DNA from: Quercus robur
Lineage: Eukaryota > Streptophyta > Magnoliopsida > Fagales > Fagaceae
Direction: 5' to 3'
Assembly (NCBI RefSeq): GCF_932294415.1
Contig: NC_065535.1
Location: 10,820,282 to 10,884,281 of the forward strand
DNA length: 64,000 nt
The position numbers were made by a program, and so were the translations under genes. A model generated the notes under the pieces. The model ran no database searches and was not told the origin of the DNA. It saw only the letters and a list, made by a program, of their open reading frames with translations. Below, one piece after another: positions 12,624 to 26,100 of the stretch (position 1 is the stretch's first letter; the number at the start of each line of letters is the position of its first letter).

Positions 12624-13479
12624 TGTTAGGTTCTAAAGACTTAGGTATTTATGTATTTAGAATTCTAATGTGTATTGTTGGCAAACCATGATCAAAACAA
12701 TGTGTTTAGAAGTGTTTTAGTCTAGCTCAAAGTTGTTTATTTTATGTAAAGTTGGAATCGAGCTAATGCAGAAAGTATTGTGCATTTCGGCCTGGCTCGA
12801 TCGATCGAAGCTTAGGCTCGATCGATCGAATTTCGGGCAGAATGTTTTTTTTTGCAAATTTCCAACTCAGACCTAGTTGTTTAAAACATTTTAGGGTTTT
12901 TTAATTTGTCCTAAGTATAAAAGGCAAACCCTAGCCACGTTTTAGTGTTGCTCATATTGCTGTTTGTGTAAATCTTTTGTGAGATCTAGAGAAGCTTTCC
13001 TTTACACAAACTTAGAGTTTTCAAGGAGGAGATATTATCTACACCTTGATGATCAACTCGGTTGCTGCCATTGAAACTTAAAGAAAACACAAGCGGGTGT
13101 GCTTGTATCTGGTGGTGAATCCAAGAAAGAAGGAGTCCATGGATTCGAAGCTTGCACGTGGTTGTGTCAGTAAGTTCTACTAGTTGGTAGCAATAAGAAG
13201 TCGAGCGTGGGGGCTTGTAAGTCTTACTATATGAACTTCGATTCTTTCAAGATAGTGGATTCAAGTTTACCTTGAGGATATCTAGGTCAAATCCTCCCCA
13301 GGTTTTTACCGGTTTGGTTTCCTGGGTGATCATATCTTGTGTTATTTATCTTTCCGTTGCTTTGCATGATATGATCTTTGTGATTGTGATAACCTAGATT
13401 TGTTAAATAAGACTAAGTAACAACTTGGCTAATTACCTAAGTTAAATCAATTGTGTTTTAAGGGGTCTAAAAACTATCA
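12624..13479 (+). mobile_element. Nested solo LTR, related copia subfamily
   Basis: An 856-bp LTR (TGTTAGG...CTATCA) with its own 5-bp target duplication, ctata at 12619-12623 and 13480-13484. It clearly belongs to the same family as the outer LTRs but differs more from both than they do from each other. It carries two copies of the palindrome CGATCGATCG, upstream of a TATAAAAGG word. The duplication shows a separate later insertion reduced to one LTR by LTR-LTR recombination. Confidence 0.88.
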
Positions 13480-13572
13480 CTATAGAATTGAATTCTTTTG
13501 TGTTCCCTTGATTGTCTATTTTCTCTTGACCTTTGTTACTCTTTGTTTGAGTTATTTTTGTCAATTCGTGAT

Positions 13573-13923
13573 AAAAAGGGGGAGTTAATTTAGATGAAAT
13601 GTGGGAATATGTGTGGAAAATACAAGAATGTTATGTTTAGGGGGAGTTAACATTGTTTTTGATGTATCTAACTTAGAGAGAGAGTTAGTTTGCATATTTG
13701 TTGATTTACTGTTTTTGTTTTTCTGTCACACATGCGGTTATGCATTTTGTTGAGTGTTTCAGGAAATATACAGGTTGATTCAATTGAGCTGCTGTCTACA
13801 CTTGCAACTGATGGATAGTAGTTAGGATTGGATTTGTTTTTATGAGCATTTTTATGTAAAGGGCTTTTCTTTGTAAACTTTGAGTTTTTAGTTGTATTTT
13901 GTCACAGATTGCCAAAGGGGGAG
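13573..13923 (+). promoter_or_regulatory. Multiple polypurine tracts before the 3' LTR
   Basis: AAAAAGGGGGAG (13573-13584), AGGGGGAG (13639-13646) and AAAGGGGGAG (13914-13923, directly before the 3' LTR) are near-identical. With the three upstream of the solo LTR there are six such words, matching the repeated polypurine tract described for Sireviruses. Confidence 0.75.
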
Positions 13924-13925
13924 TT

Positions 13926-14765
13926 TGTTAGGTTCTAAAGACTTAGGATCTTATGTATTTAGAACTCTAATGTGTATTGTTGGCAAACCATGATCAAAAC
14001 AAGATGTTTAGTCGTGTTTAGACTTGCTCAAACTTGGCTCATTTATGTAAAGTTGGATTTAAGTTGTAGAATTAAAAGTGCAATTCAGCCTGGTTCAATC
14101 AATCGAAGCTTAGGCTCGATCAATCGAAATTCAGGTAAAATGCGTTTTCTACAAAATTCCAACTCAGCCCTAGTTTATTTAAAACGTTTAGGGTTTTGTA
14201 TTTTTGCCCTAGGTATATAAGGCAAACCCTAGCCACCTTTTAGAGTTGCTCATATTGTTGTTTGTGTAAATCTCTTGTGAGATCTGTGAGGAGCTTTCCT
14301 TTACACAAGTTTAGGATTAGCAAGAAGGAGATTCATTCAAGAACTTGATGATCATTCAGTTGCTGCCATAGAAGTTTAAAGAAACACAAGCGGGTGTGCT
14401 TGTACTTGCTGGAGAATCCAAGAAATAAGGAGTCCGTGGTCTCGGAGCTTGCACGTGGTCGTGTCAGTAAGTTTCTACTGGTGGGTAGCAATAGGATGTT
14501 AACGGTCTAAGTCCTGTTGAACAACTTCGATTCTTTCATAGTGGATTCAGGTTTACCTTGAGGATAGCTAGGTTAAATCTTCCCAAGGTTTTTACCGGTT
14601 TGGTTGCTTGGGTGATCATATCATTGTGTTATTTATCTTTCCGCTGCTTTGCATGATATGATTGTTTGATTGTGATAACCTAGATTTGGAATTTGGACTA
14701 AGTAACAACTTGGCTAATTACCTAAGTTAATCCAATTGTGTTTTTAAGGGGTCTAAAAACTTTCA
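13926..14765 (+). repeat. 3' LTR of the copia element
   Basis: An 840-bp LTR, TGTTAGG...ACTTTCA, nearly the same as the 5' LTR and followed by the aatag target duplication. It carries CGATC-rich inverted words like those of the solo LTR, upstream of a TATATAAGG word. Confidence 0.9.
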
Positions 14766-16374
14766 AATAGGAAATTAAAATAAAAAATTAGTACCCTCTC
14801 TCTGACCCCTCTCTCTCTCCCCTTATGTTAAAAAAATTCTAGAAGCTTTGCTTTAGGAATTTTTTTTCTTTTAAGTGGCTCTTATTTTAGATCTTTAAAA
14901 AAATTTATTCTCCTTGATTTCTAAAGTAATTCTCTCCTTGTGGAATTCGTTCACGCAGGTAAGTTTCCATCTCTTTATTTACATGTTCATATAACTAATT
15001 CAATTCTCCATGCTCTTAACATGTTCTTCCTTTTGTCTGCCTTGATTCTCTTTTGGTTATATGATGTATGTTTGTTTATACATATGTGTTGTTTTCATAT
15101 AGTTATGTGATGCATATGATTAAATCCTAAATCTGTTGCTTTATGTAAAACAAAATCGGATCTGATTTTTTTTTTTCAAAACTCCATTGTTTTCTTAAAC
15201 CAAAAATCAGATCTGAATTATTTTTTCCAAACTCCATTGTTTTCTTAAACCAAAAATCAAATTTGAAATTATTTTTCAAATCTCCTTTGTTTTCCAAAAC
15301 CATAAATCAGATCTAAATTTTATTCTAAAAATTCATTCTTTTTTACTTTGAAAAATTAGATCTGAAATCTTTTGAAAACCATTCTATTTCTTAATTAAAC
15401 AATCAGATTTGGATTTTCCTTTTGGAGATTCATTTTGTTCTTTAATTAAGAAATCAGATTTGGGAACTCTTTTTTTAAAATCCATTCCTTGCTATAAAAA
15501 AAAAAAAATCAAATTTGAATCTTTTATCAAAAAAAAAAATCATTTTTGTTTAATTTGAAACTTCTTTTAAAAAAACCTTTCTCTTTTTTCTAAATAAAAT
15601 TCAAATATGATTTCTCCCTGCATAAATACAACAAATCTAGTATTTTGCATATTAACCAACTTTAGATCTAGGAATATTGACACAATAATTTGCATGTCAT
15701 TTTTAATGGGTATTTAAAAGGTCATTTAAAGTCTAGAAAACTAGACTTTGTCCGGGTAGGGCGGGTGCCTAACACGTTCCCATCCTGTAACCTAGCCCCC
15801 GAACATTAGAATATTAGGTTGGTAGATTTAGTGTATTATTTTATTTTGGGTAGATTGTAACTAGGAAACAAGGCTTTGTATTTTCCTCTTTTTTACTAGA
15901 TTGTAACTAGGAATCAAAGCAATGTAAAGTTCTTTCTACCATGATGTAATTATTTTCAATTAATGGGAATGCATAGTATTCAAGATATATTATAGTTTGT
16001 AAAATTTTCTTATTTTACTTATAAAATAAGAGGCAACCTCATATGATCCTGAAAAGGAAAGGTGCCGTTGCCTACACCCTTTTCTGAGAGCACCCAAGTT
16101 TTTCCGATCTCTCACATAGAAGGCTTAGCCTCCCCAAGTGGTTTTCTCTCTCCCTTTCTCATAGCCTTTACCAAGAATCATGTATTAGGGTTCCCTCTCT
16201 GTGTATCCTTTATCTTTCGTGCACTTTGCTTGGGCCAAGTTCCATAGGTATGGCAATGTCTGGTTTACATTTCTTGTACCTTGCTAGACCATACCCTTGG
16301 AACATTGGCAATGTTTGCTTTACTTTCTAGCTCTGTGTGATAGCATTGTGCAATGATGTATGTATGTGCGTGTC

Positions 16375-16399
16375 TATATATATATATATATATATATAT
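16375..16399. repeat. (TA)n microsatellite
   Basis: An uninterrupted TA run of about 12 units in the right arm of the gypsy-like region. Confidence 0.95.
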
Positions 16400-17270
16400 G
16401 CTTGTATGTGGGTGATCATGCACTTTGTATGATGGACTTTCGTGGCTACGTGAGCGACCCTCTCTAGTCATGAGTGCTCTTGACTTTGTAGTGTGGGCAT
16501 GTGCCCAAGGCAGTTGTTGTAGGTGCATGCTTATGCTATATTGTAGGCATGATCATTGCGGTGTGATTGTCTTGATCTACGTCACCTAAGTGACATCGGT
16601 TTCCTCGTGTAAGCAACACGCATCAATATGCTTGATGCTTTGAAGGGCTCAGGCTTGGCAACTCATCCTAGCACAAGCATGTTGGCACATGCCATATACA
16701 CAAGAGTGAAACCCTGCCGATGCACCATAGCGCATCAAATGTGAAACTCTGCCGAATTTTCGCCATGAAAATAGGGCACCTCTGTTGCCGTATTCTCATA
16801 GCAAAAGCTTTGTGAGAATAGCGTTTTGTGTGCTATGACACACCTAAGGCGAAGTGTTACCGGATTTTCGCCACGAAAATAAGGCAAAATGTTGTCGGAT
16901 TTTCATCGTGGAAATTCAGCACCAATCCCAAACACACTAGGGAAGCATCGATCAAGACCACACCCTTTCTGAAACCAAACCTCAAAGCCCAATCCGTTTA
17001 AAGCCCTGAAAGCTAATGCCAATAGCTTGGTTTTAATCGTCAAGTCCTTAAATTAAGATTCTACCAAAACAAAGGACTATCTACCGACAGGCATTGTGAG
17101 GTGCCTAACACCTTCCCCACACGTAACCAGACTTTCGAACTCAAGAATCAAGATTTTTTACCCATCCATATTAGATTAGGGAAAATGCCCTTTTTCTTAG
17201 CCTAAGATTGATAATAAAATCAAATAGAGTCAGGTGATCAATCACCCCTTAGAAAAAACCCAATGATTGG

Positions 17271-18060
17271 TGGCGACTTCACTAACCTTTGGTAACTCAA
17301 TTAAAATTAACTCATTTTCCAATCACACACCAGCAGTCTACCCCTTCTTCACAGCACTCAAGTTCTCGAGCCTGCATGCGCAGGCCTGCACAAGTGTCGC
17401 CACAATGGGTGGTCGAACGGCCGCAAGGCATCAACATAGACTAGAGTCACATATTTTATTAGTGTTATGATATAAAACAAATTTTCACTGTACTTATATT
17501 TTCTTCTAGTATTTTAATTTGTTTTTTTTTTTTTTTAATTACACTAACACGTTACAACCAAAACTGCATGTGACAATTATTTGTGCAGAACTAGTGATAA
17601 CCTCACATTCATCAATTATTACCTTATTTAATGCACATTCATATCATATTTAATGCACTTTTTTCCTTTTTAGATATTACTATAACACACGATGATAGTA
17701 GCTAAAAAACTCATTGGCTAGCCTAGGGGTTTTTCCTCCCTCTCAAGATTTTGTACTGCATCAATGACAAAATCCTCAGAGATGGATATAGATTTTTTTT
17801 GAGAAATTACAAATAATATAGTTGATTGAAGATAAAGAAAATGAAATTAAAAAGTTCACGGTGTCCATACGGCAAAGAGAAATGGAAGAATGCGAGAATA
17901 GACTTATTAGGAAGTTTTTAGCATGGAAGCCTCTAAACAAAAGGTTTGCTCTTTAACACCATGAGATTGTACTAAATTTGTATGCTAAAAGCGGGAGACA
18001 ATATGGACCAGTTTTAAGTTTAATGTTGAAAATGGGATATATCATATAATGGTACACATT
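17271..18060. other. Intergenic DNA, possible gypsy internal remnant
   Basis: The sequence just after the primer-site-like word may be the start of a gypsy interior, but no gag or pol similarity is visible. Nothing else is recognisable before the MITE. Confidence 0.35.
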
Positions 18061-18391
18061 TTGGAAAAAATGACAGTTTAACTTTAATTTTTTGAACTAT
18101 GTAGCCGAACAAAATAGCCCCATTTTCAAACTACATAGCAAAATACCCATGTTTTGGAACTTGAGCTTGGAACTTTTTATGCATATTTTGCCACTTAATT
18201 CTTTTTGAGAATTTTGTCAAATTCCACTTAAAAATATACATAGAACTTGAAATTGTTAATGTCGAGTTCCAATCTGAACTCAACATTAGTCATATCGAGT
18301 TCCAAAACTAAGGTATTTTGCTACATAGTTTGAACAGGGAGCTGATTGACTACATAGTTCAAAAATTAAGGCTAAACAACCATTTTTCCCC
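18061..18391. mobile_element. Long-TIR MITE (hairpin), Mutator-like form
   Basis: The two ends are inverted repeats of about 110 bp with scattered mismatches. GGAAAAAATG...TTTGAACTATGTAG on the left pairs with CTACATAGTTCAAA...CATTTTTCCC on the right, and CAAACTACATAGCAAAATAC pairs with its partner further in. The centre is a further small hairpin (GTCGAGTTC...GAACTCAAC). There is no coding capacity. Long arms suggest a Mutator-type non-autonomous element, but I could not find a clean 9-bp target duplication. Confidence 0.65.
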
Positions 18392-20196
18392 ACATCATTG
18401 AGTGATATACATGGTTTTACAACAACCAAGTCCTAGTACTATTGCAATGGGAGAAGGGTATGTAGTATGTAGTTGGATGATGACTAGTTCACCATATTCC
18501 CATTTATGGTGCAAGTTGGGGGCTTACCAGTTGAGCTCTTCTGGGCGAAAGTGGTAAAAGATACTAAATAAAATCGGAGTCTTTGAGGAGATAGATAAAA
18601 GGGGAGAGAAGATGGAAACATAAGAGGATAATGTGCATCCATGTGACCATCTTAGTGAACATTGAGACGAGTGGGAGTGTTGGTGGGTCCGCAGATAGTA
18701 GGAAAATATGAGGTGGGCTATCAGTTTGAGAGAGAGACTTTTGTTTTTATGCCATTATTATTGCGAAGTCAAACAGTTGGCTATAAATTAGCTAATTTAT
18801 TTTTAGTTTTTTTTATAGTTTTTTTGTGAGACTCATCACTTAAAAATTGGTTTAGTTTTGAGATTTGTTCTCAATTTTCATTTTTAATATCCAAAAAAGT
18901 GGATTTGAATACTAAAAATGAATGCACGTTTTGGCCATTTTCATTTTCAATGAGAACGGATATAGTGACATTTTTATTATATTGTTGAAAATAGCTGGAA
19001 CCCACCAACTACTCTGTTCTACTCAAGTGAAAAAAAAAAAAAAAAGGTGTTTTCTTCCTAAAATAGGGAACAAGTGCCAAACCAAGTAAGGGTATATATT
19101 GTACTCGAATTTTGTATTCAAAATAGGTCCTCAAACAAACACAAATGTGAAAACTGGTCCTTTTTTCTATATTTAAATTCTAAAAATAAATACAAAAATG
19201 TGAAAATAAAAAGTGAATACACAATTTTTAGAACCAAACACCACCTAAACTATCAACTTTTGAGCAAAAACTAGTCAGTAATACTGCAATGCAAGAAATA
19301 GTTTAACAAAAATTCTATATATATTCATTCGGCGGAAAGATAAAACCATTTGAAAACAGGTGAAGTTTCACATCTTTACAATATGCCTCAAGGAATGTCA
19401 TACATGTAGAAGTTCTCATTTAAATAAATTTTATTACATTTTGTATTTAATTTCACGACATCATAAATATGTCATATGTTTGTTTTTTCCTCAAAAAAAA
19501 AATGTTTAATAGAGGGAGACTACAGAGTAAAGACTTAAGAAAAGATAATTTCTATTACGTAAAAATCAACATCTCAAAACAATTTGAGCATATCATTGTA
19601 TAGGCATTTTTTAAGAGTTTCCTAAATATTAAAATAGTAAAAAATCAACATATATCAGGCTAAAATAAATAAACATAAACACCAAAATACATTTGTACTC
19701 GTTAAAATTCAAATTTTGGTGAAACAACATGCTTTACAAAATTTGAAATTGTAAAAGATTTCGTTAGTGTTAATGTCCATTTCCCATTTAAAACCCTCCC
19801 ATTCTCTCTGATTTTGTTTGCCATTTTCTTTGTTAGTTTTTCGGATGTTAACGTGTTTATATCACTTCAGTGCTCTCTCTCTCTCTCTCTCTCTCTCCTT
19901 GAGATGGTCTTCGTTTTTCTTGCGGATATTAGATACAGGGTGGGTGGGGATGAGGAGCCTTATCAAATAAGTTGGAAGGCATTTACTTTGCAAAGTGATT
20001 AATATCGAGGTTATATATATGCGGACACGCAAAAAAAAAAATCTTCTAAAAAAAGTGGTACTACTAAAAAGCTCTCGCTTACATTACAAACAATAATCAA
20101 ACATCACATAGCTTCACCAGAACCGGATGTCAATCAACACTACATAAAGGCATTATTAATCAAACAGTTTAACTGTTTAAGTAGATAATTAGTTGC
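18392..20196. other. Intergenic DNA downstream of the peroxidase gene
   Basis: No gene was found. It holds a (CT)n microsatellite at 19873-19898 and short A-runs (for example about 19030). The part next to 20197 is the 3' flank of the peroxidase gene. Confidence 0.5.
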
Positions 20197-22242
<2,046 letters not shown>

Positions 22243-22296
22243 TGATTACTCAAATTATAGCTTCACCTTTTAGAGATTGCCTAGCCTTTGCTTGCA

Positions 22297-22304
22297 TTTA
22301 TATA
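22297..22304 (-). promoter_or_regulatory. TATA box of the peroxidase gene
   Basis: TATATAAA on the minus strand, about 55 bases upstream of the start codon. This allows a short 5' leader of about 25-30 nt. Confidence 0.65.
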
Positions 22305-23124
22305 GAGCTCAAGAGAACAAATCAACCACTTTCCCTACCAAATACTCTCACCTAATATAGATGCCAAGGGATGACCAAGTCTAATTGCAAACCTCAAGAG
22401 TTATGTCACTCTTTTGTATCTGAGAGAGAGGGATTTGGTTTTGACAGTGTTTCTGGTATTACCTGCTCCCAAGGACAAATTTGGATGGATCTGCCTTCTA
22501 CATTATTGTGCCCCTTGTGGAATCTTTCTTTCATCAACCTTTATAGCTTAAAATGGTTACTAAACACCATATTAGTTTATTTACTTGAACTGATATTCCT
22601 CTCTTTCTTTAGGATAAACAAACGAGTACTCATTGACAAAAAAGAAGTAAATACTTAGACAGCTGTACATATGAAAACAAATTTTAACCCAGAATAATTC
22701 AAGACATTACTTTGCTCTAATTGGAATTCTTACAATCAAGAGTCAAGAATGGTTTAACCTTTTGCTAGATGACCTTTTGTTTGGTTCTCTCTATCTTGCC
22801 AACGCTGCTTTTTTGGGGAGAAAAATAATTAAAAAATATGCTACATTTCACACTCATTTTCCAAATAAACTCCATTAACAGGAAAAACTGGAACTGTGCT
22901 AGTTTTGTTTCTTACACTTACAAAAGAAAACAAATGCTAGCAACTCTACATACAGATCTATCGACAGATAGGAATATGATACAAGAACCGCTATACAGAC
23001 TAAATTCAAACTCTCCTTCACTCTCTCTCCCCTCTGCGACAACAAAACTATTATTGCTCCTCAGATGGAAGTATATAAGATATCAATGTTCAGGAAAAGT
23101 AAAGAAGTATATACATGCTGGAGG
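22305..23124. other. Peroxidase promoter and HflX 3' flank
   Basis: Both neighbours are on the minus strand, so this 0.8 kb holds the upstream region of the peroxidase gene and the 3' UTR of the GTPase gene. I see no further gene or repeat. Confidence 0.6.
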
Positions 23125-26100
23125 CTACGATATAAACAGTTGCCTCATCGGTGTGAGCAGCCTTGCAAACCGCAGGGGAACATACGCCTTGACTAATGTC
23201 CCATTTTCTTTATATTCCTACAAAATTTGAAGGGCAAAAATTATAAATAACAAGTAATAACAATAAATGATATTGTGTTAATAAATATGGGAATAGTTGA
23301 TCCATCCATAGAAGTTGGAACACAAAACCAACAATTAATTATTGCTCATTTTGCCTTTACTATTCTGTTCAGTCAAGTGTGCATACAACTAAAATTTCTT
23401 TCCTAAATCTACCAAGGTCCCTAATTGTATATATTGTCCTCTATTTGAAGCTGCATCCCCCCACCCTGGCCCCCACAAAAATGGCAGTCGTCATTGCATG
23501 TTTCAGTGTTGGATGAGGCAGTGGCAATAAGTTGCTGATGGTAGTAGTGGTACAAGGATAAAGGAACTCTTTTTTCTTAAAGCAAGAATTTTATGCTTAA
23601 GCCAAAAGGCGTCATTATTGTAGTTTTACTTTTTCAGAGTATTTACAACCCAATTTGTTAGCAAACACAATTTCTTTTTTCCCTTTGCTTTTTTTTGCTT
23701 CAAAAGCTAGAAGAGCAAAGTCAAGATGCTATCTAAAGGATCCTTGAGATGCAGAAAAAATGACTATATAAATTACTAAAGATGAGAAATGTAAAAAAGC
23801 TTGCAGACCGTCCCTTGATCAAAATAACACTTGAGGATCCAAGAATGCTAAATGCAGAAATGAAGAGAGAGAATGATAGGTGGGAGGTTGGGGGAGGGTT
23901 ACTAAGATTCGATGGAATTATTAGCAAGAAACTTGTAAGACAGGGAACAAAGACAGATAAGGGGTAAAACTACCACAAAAATAAATAAGTTCAAGATCCC
24001 GCAAATACTTACAGTTCTCTCTACCATTCCAACCTGATGAATGGTACTCAGGAGCTCTCCTTTGTCGAATGGGATTAAAGCTTCCACCCATACCATAGAA
24101 TCCTGTCATGCATTGGATTTGTTTAATTTTATTATTATAATTTTGTAAGCACAACACAGACTCCACTCTGTGTATCAACTATCGGGAATAAGAAAAACTA
24201 ACTACTTTTGAGGAAACTAGAAATACTGCTGTCAATTCACTACCTTCAATTTTTCCTGAACCACATCACAGAATTCATGTAGCCCTTCACCATTCATAGC
24301 AGATATGCAGACAACATCTTCTCTCTTCTCCGCTTCCAACTTTATTTTTTGGGGATTGCTAACCCTATCAACCTGCCACAAGCAGCTGCGAAAGTCAGGC
24401 TACCATCAACATTACCTATAAGCCCATGTAGCAAAGAATGGAATCTAAGACTTGTCAATCAAATAGCAAATCAAGAAACTCACCTAAAGCTTCACATTAA
24501 TCATAAACTATGTGTGCATTTGGATACAACTTATTTTGCTAAAAACTGAAAACTGAAAACAATAAAAAATAATTTTTTTTCTGTTTATTACTGTTTGGCA
24601 CTGTTCATTGGCCTAAATTCACTGTTCATGGCCAACGAACAGTGCATAACACGCTGGTTTAAAAAAATTCACTGTTCATGGCCAATGAACAGTGCATAAC
24701 ACGCTGGTTTAAAAAATAAAAAAATAAAAAAAAAACAAAAAACAAAACGCCCCAAACGCAAACGCCGGACGTGAATCCAAACTAACCTTATATATGCAAG
24801 CACTTCATGGCTTGTAAGGACAGACATTATGCATACAAATCAGTTTTGCTAAAAAGTTTGCTTAAAGCTCAAAGCTGCTTGCTTAAAACAAAGCACGCCT
24901 AGGCATGCTTTTTTATTTTTTTGCTAAAAAATATATGAATCATTAAAATTAATTGCTCGAAGGAAATGATGGGACCATTGATTTATTGTAAAAAGTAAAA
25001 ACACCATGCTTAAGGTGTTGTATTACACACACACAATGTGTGTGTATATCAAAAGACATGAATAAGGATAATTTACTATTCTTGTGCTTTTTGGTCTTCA
25101 CTCTTTGGATATATTTTGATTGAACCATATACTTCATTTGATCTTAGTTATCACAGTAAACTATTTTTGTAAAGCACATGAGGATTATACAAAAAAAAAA
25201 ATTAATTTTTTATTATTAGATTATTATCATATTGTCCGTTGATAATTGTTTTCAAATTTACTACATAAAATTAGAAGAATTTTGTTATAACTTACAGACC
25301 TTACAAACTTTGTGCAATTGCACTATACATATTAACTAAAAGGCAAAATATATTACTATTTTGGTTAATGATTTTTTTACTATGAATCTTTTATTAGAGG
25401 TTATTATATGTTATATTTAAAAAATGAGTGCTTTACTTAAAATCAGACACATGTTTGTGCTTAGGTTCCATGAGGGTTTTGCACTTACATGCACTTGGCG
25501 CTTTTAGCAACATTGATACAAATGATAAATTTGATAGATCACAAAAACATTACTTTTGATTTCATAGAAGAAGTACAATAGTGTGTGCAGATAAATATTA
25601 ATTTATATGAGAAAGCTGGTTGTCTACTTGCTAATATATCCTCAATTTAATAATAGTAAAATAAAAGAGAAAATAGAGAATATGTAATGAGTAATGCTAG
25701 GGACACATCCCTTCCCACACCCTGCTTGTTTGTCAACTTTTGATTGGATTTCATCACTTTCACATGTACTTGAAGATGCGGAAATCCAATCAAGAGTTGA
25801 CACACAAGCAGAGTGTGTATTTGGGTGTGGAAATGGGTGTGTCCCTAACATTACTCATATATAATTGAAATAGGTATCAGTACAAATTTTAACCAGAAAA
25901 CATGATATGAGAAAGGTTTATGGAACAGAAAACAAGTCATCATTTGGATTTTGACAAGAGAACAGCACTAAAGAAAGGTCTACAGAGAAAGCCCAATAAC
26001 TATGAAGATTCACATATACAAAGCGGAAAAACAGAAAGTCAGTTGGTTGTTTAACTTTATTTTTTTGTAACTCCCTCTTTACCTTATTCCAGACCATCAA

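Larger units (their letters stand above)
9064..14765 (+). mobile_element. Ty1-copia, Sirevirus-like LTR element, gag only, broken
   Basis: A complete-ended fossil: 5' LTR 9064-9885, primer site, gag region, a long apparently non-coding interior, several polypurine repeats and 3' LTR 13926-14765. The flanking 5-bp duplications are identical: aatag at 9059-9063 and 14766-14770. I see no protease, integrase, reverse transcriptase or RNase H anywhere inside, so it was non-autonomous or lost pol. The repeated AGGGGGAG polypurine words upstream of the 3' LTR are a known Sirevirus habit. A solo LTR of a related subfamily sits inside. The two outer LTRs differ at only a few percent of sites by eye apart from small gaps, suggesting moderate age. 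Confidence 0.85.
8331..17270 (+). mobile_element. Ty3-gypsy (Tat-like) long LTR region, interrupted
   Basis: The left end TATAGACACTCAATTTTGC resembles the starts of Tat-type LTRs as I remember them. Near the right end lies GAGGTGCCTAACACCTTCC, followed by TGGTGGCGACTTC (17269-17281), which resembles the tRNA-Arg-type primer site after such LTRs. A second copy of the GGTGCCTAACAC word is at about 15765. Without the copia insertion (9064-14765 plus one 5-bp duplication) the region is about 3.2 kb, a plausible single long LTR. No coding domain was seen, so this is a fossil. The family and both ends are inference. Confidence 0.4.
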
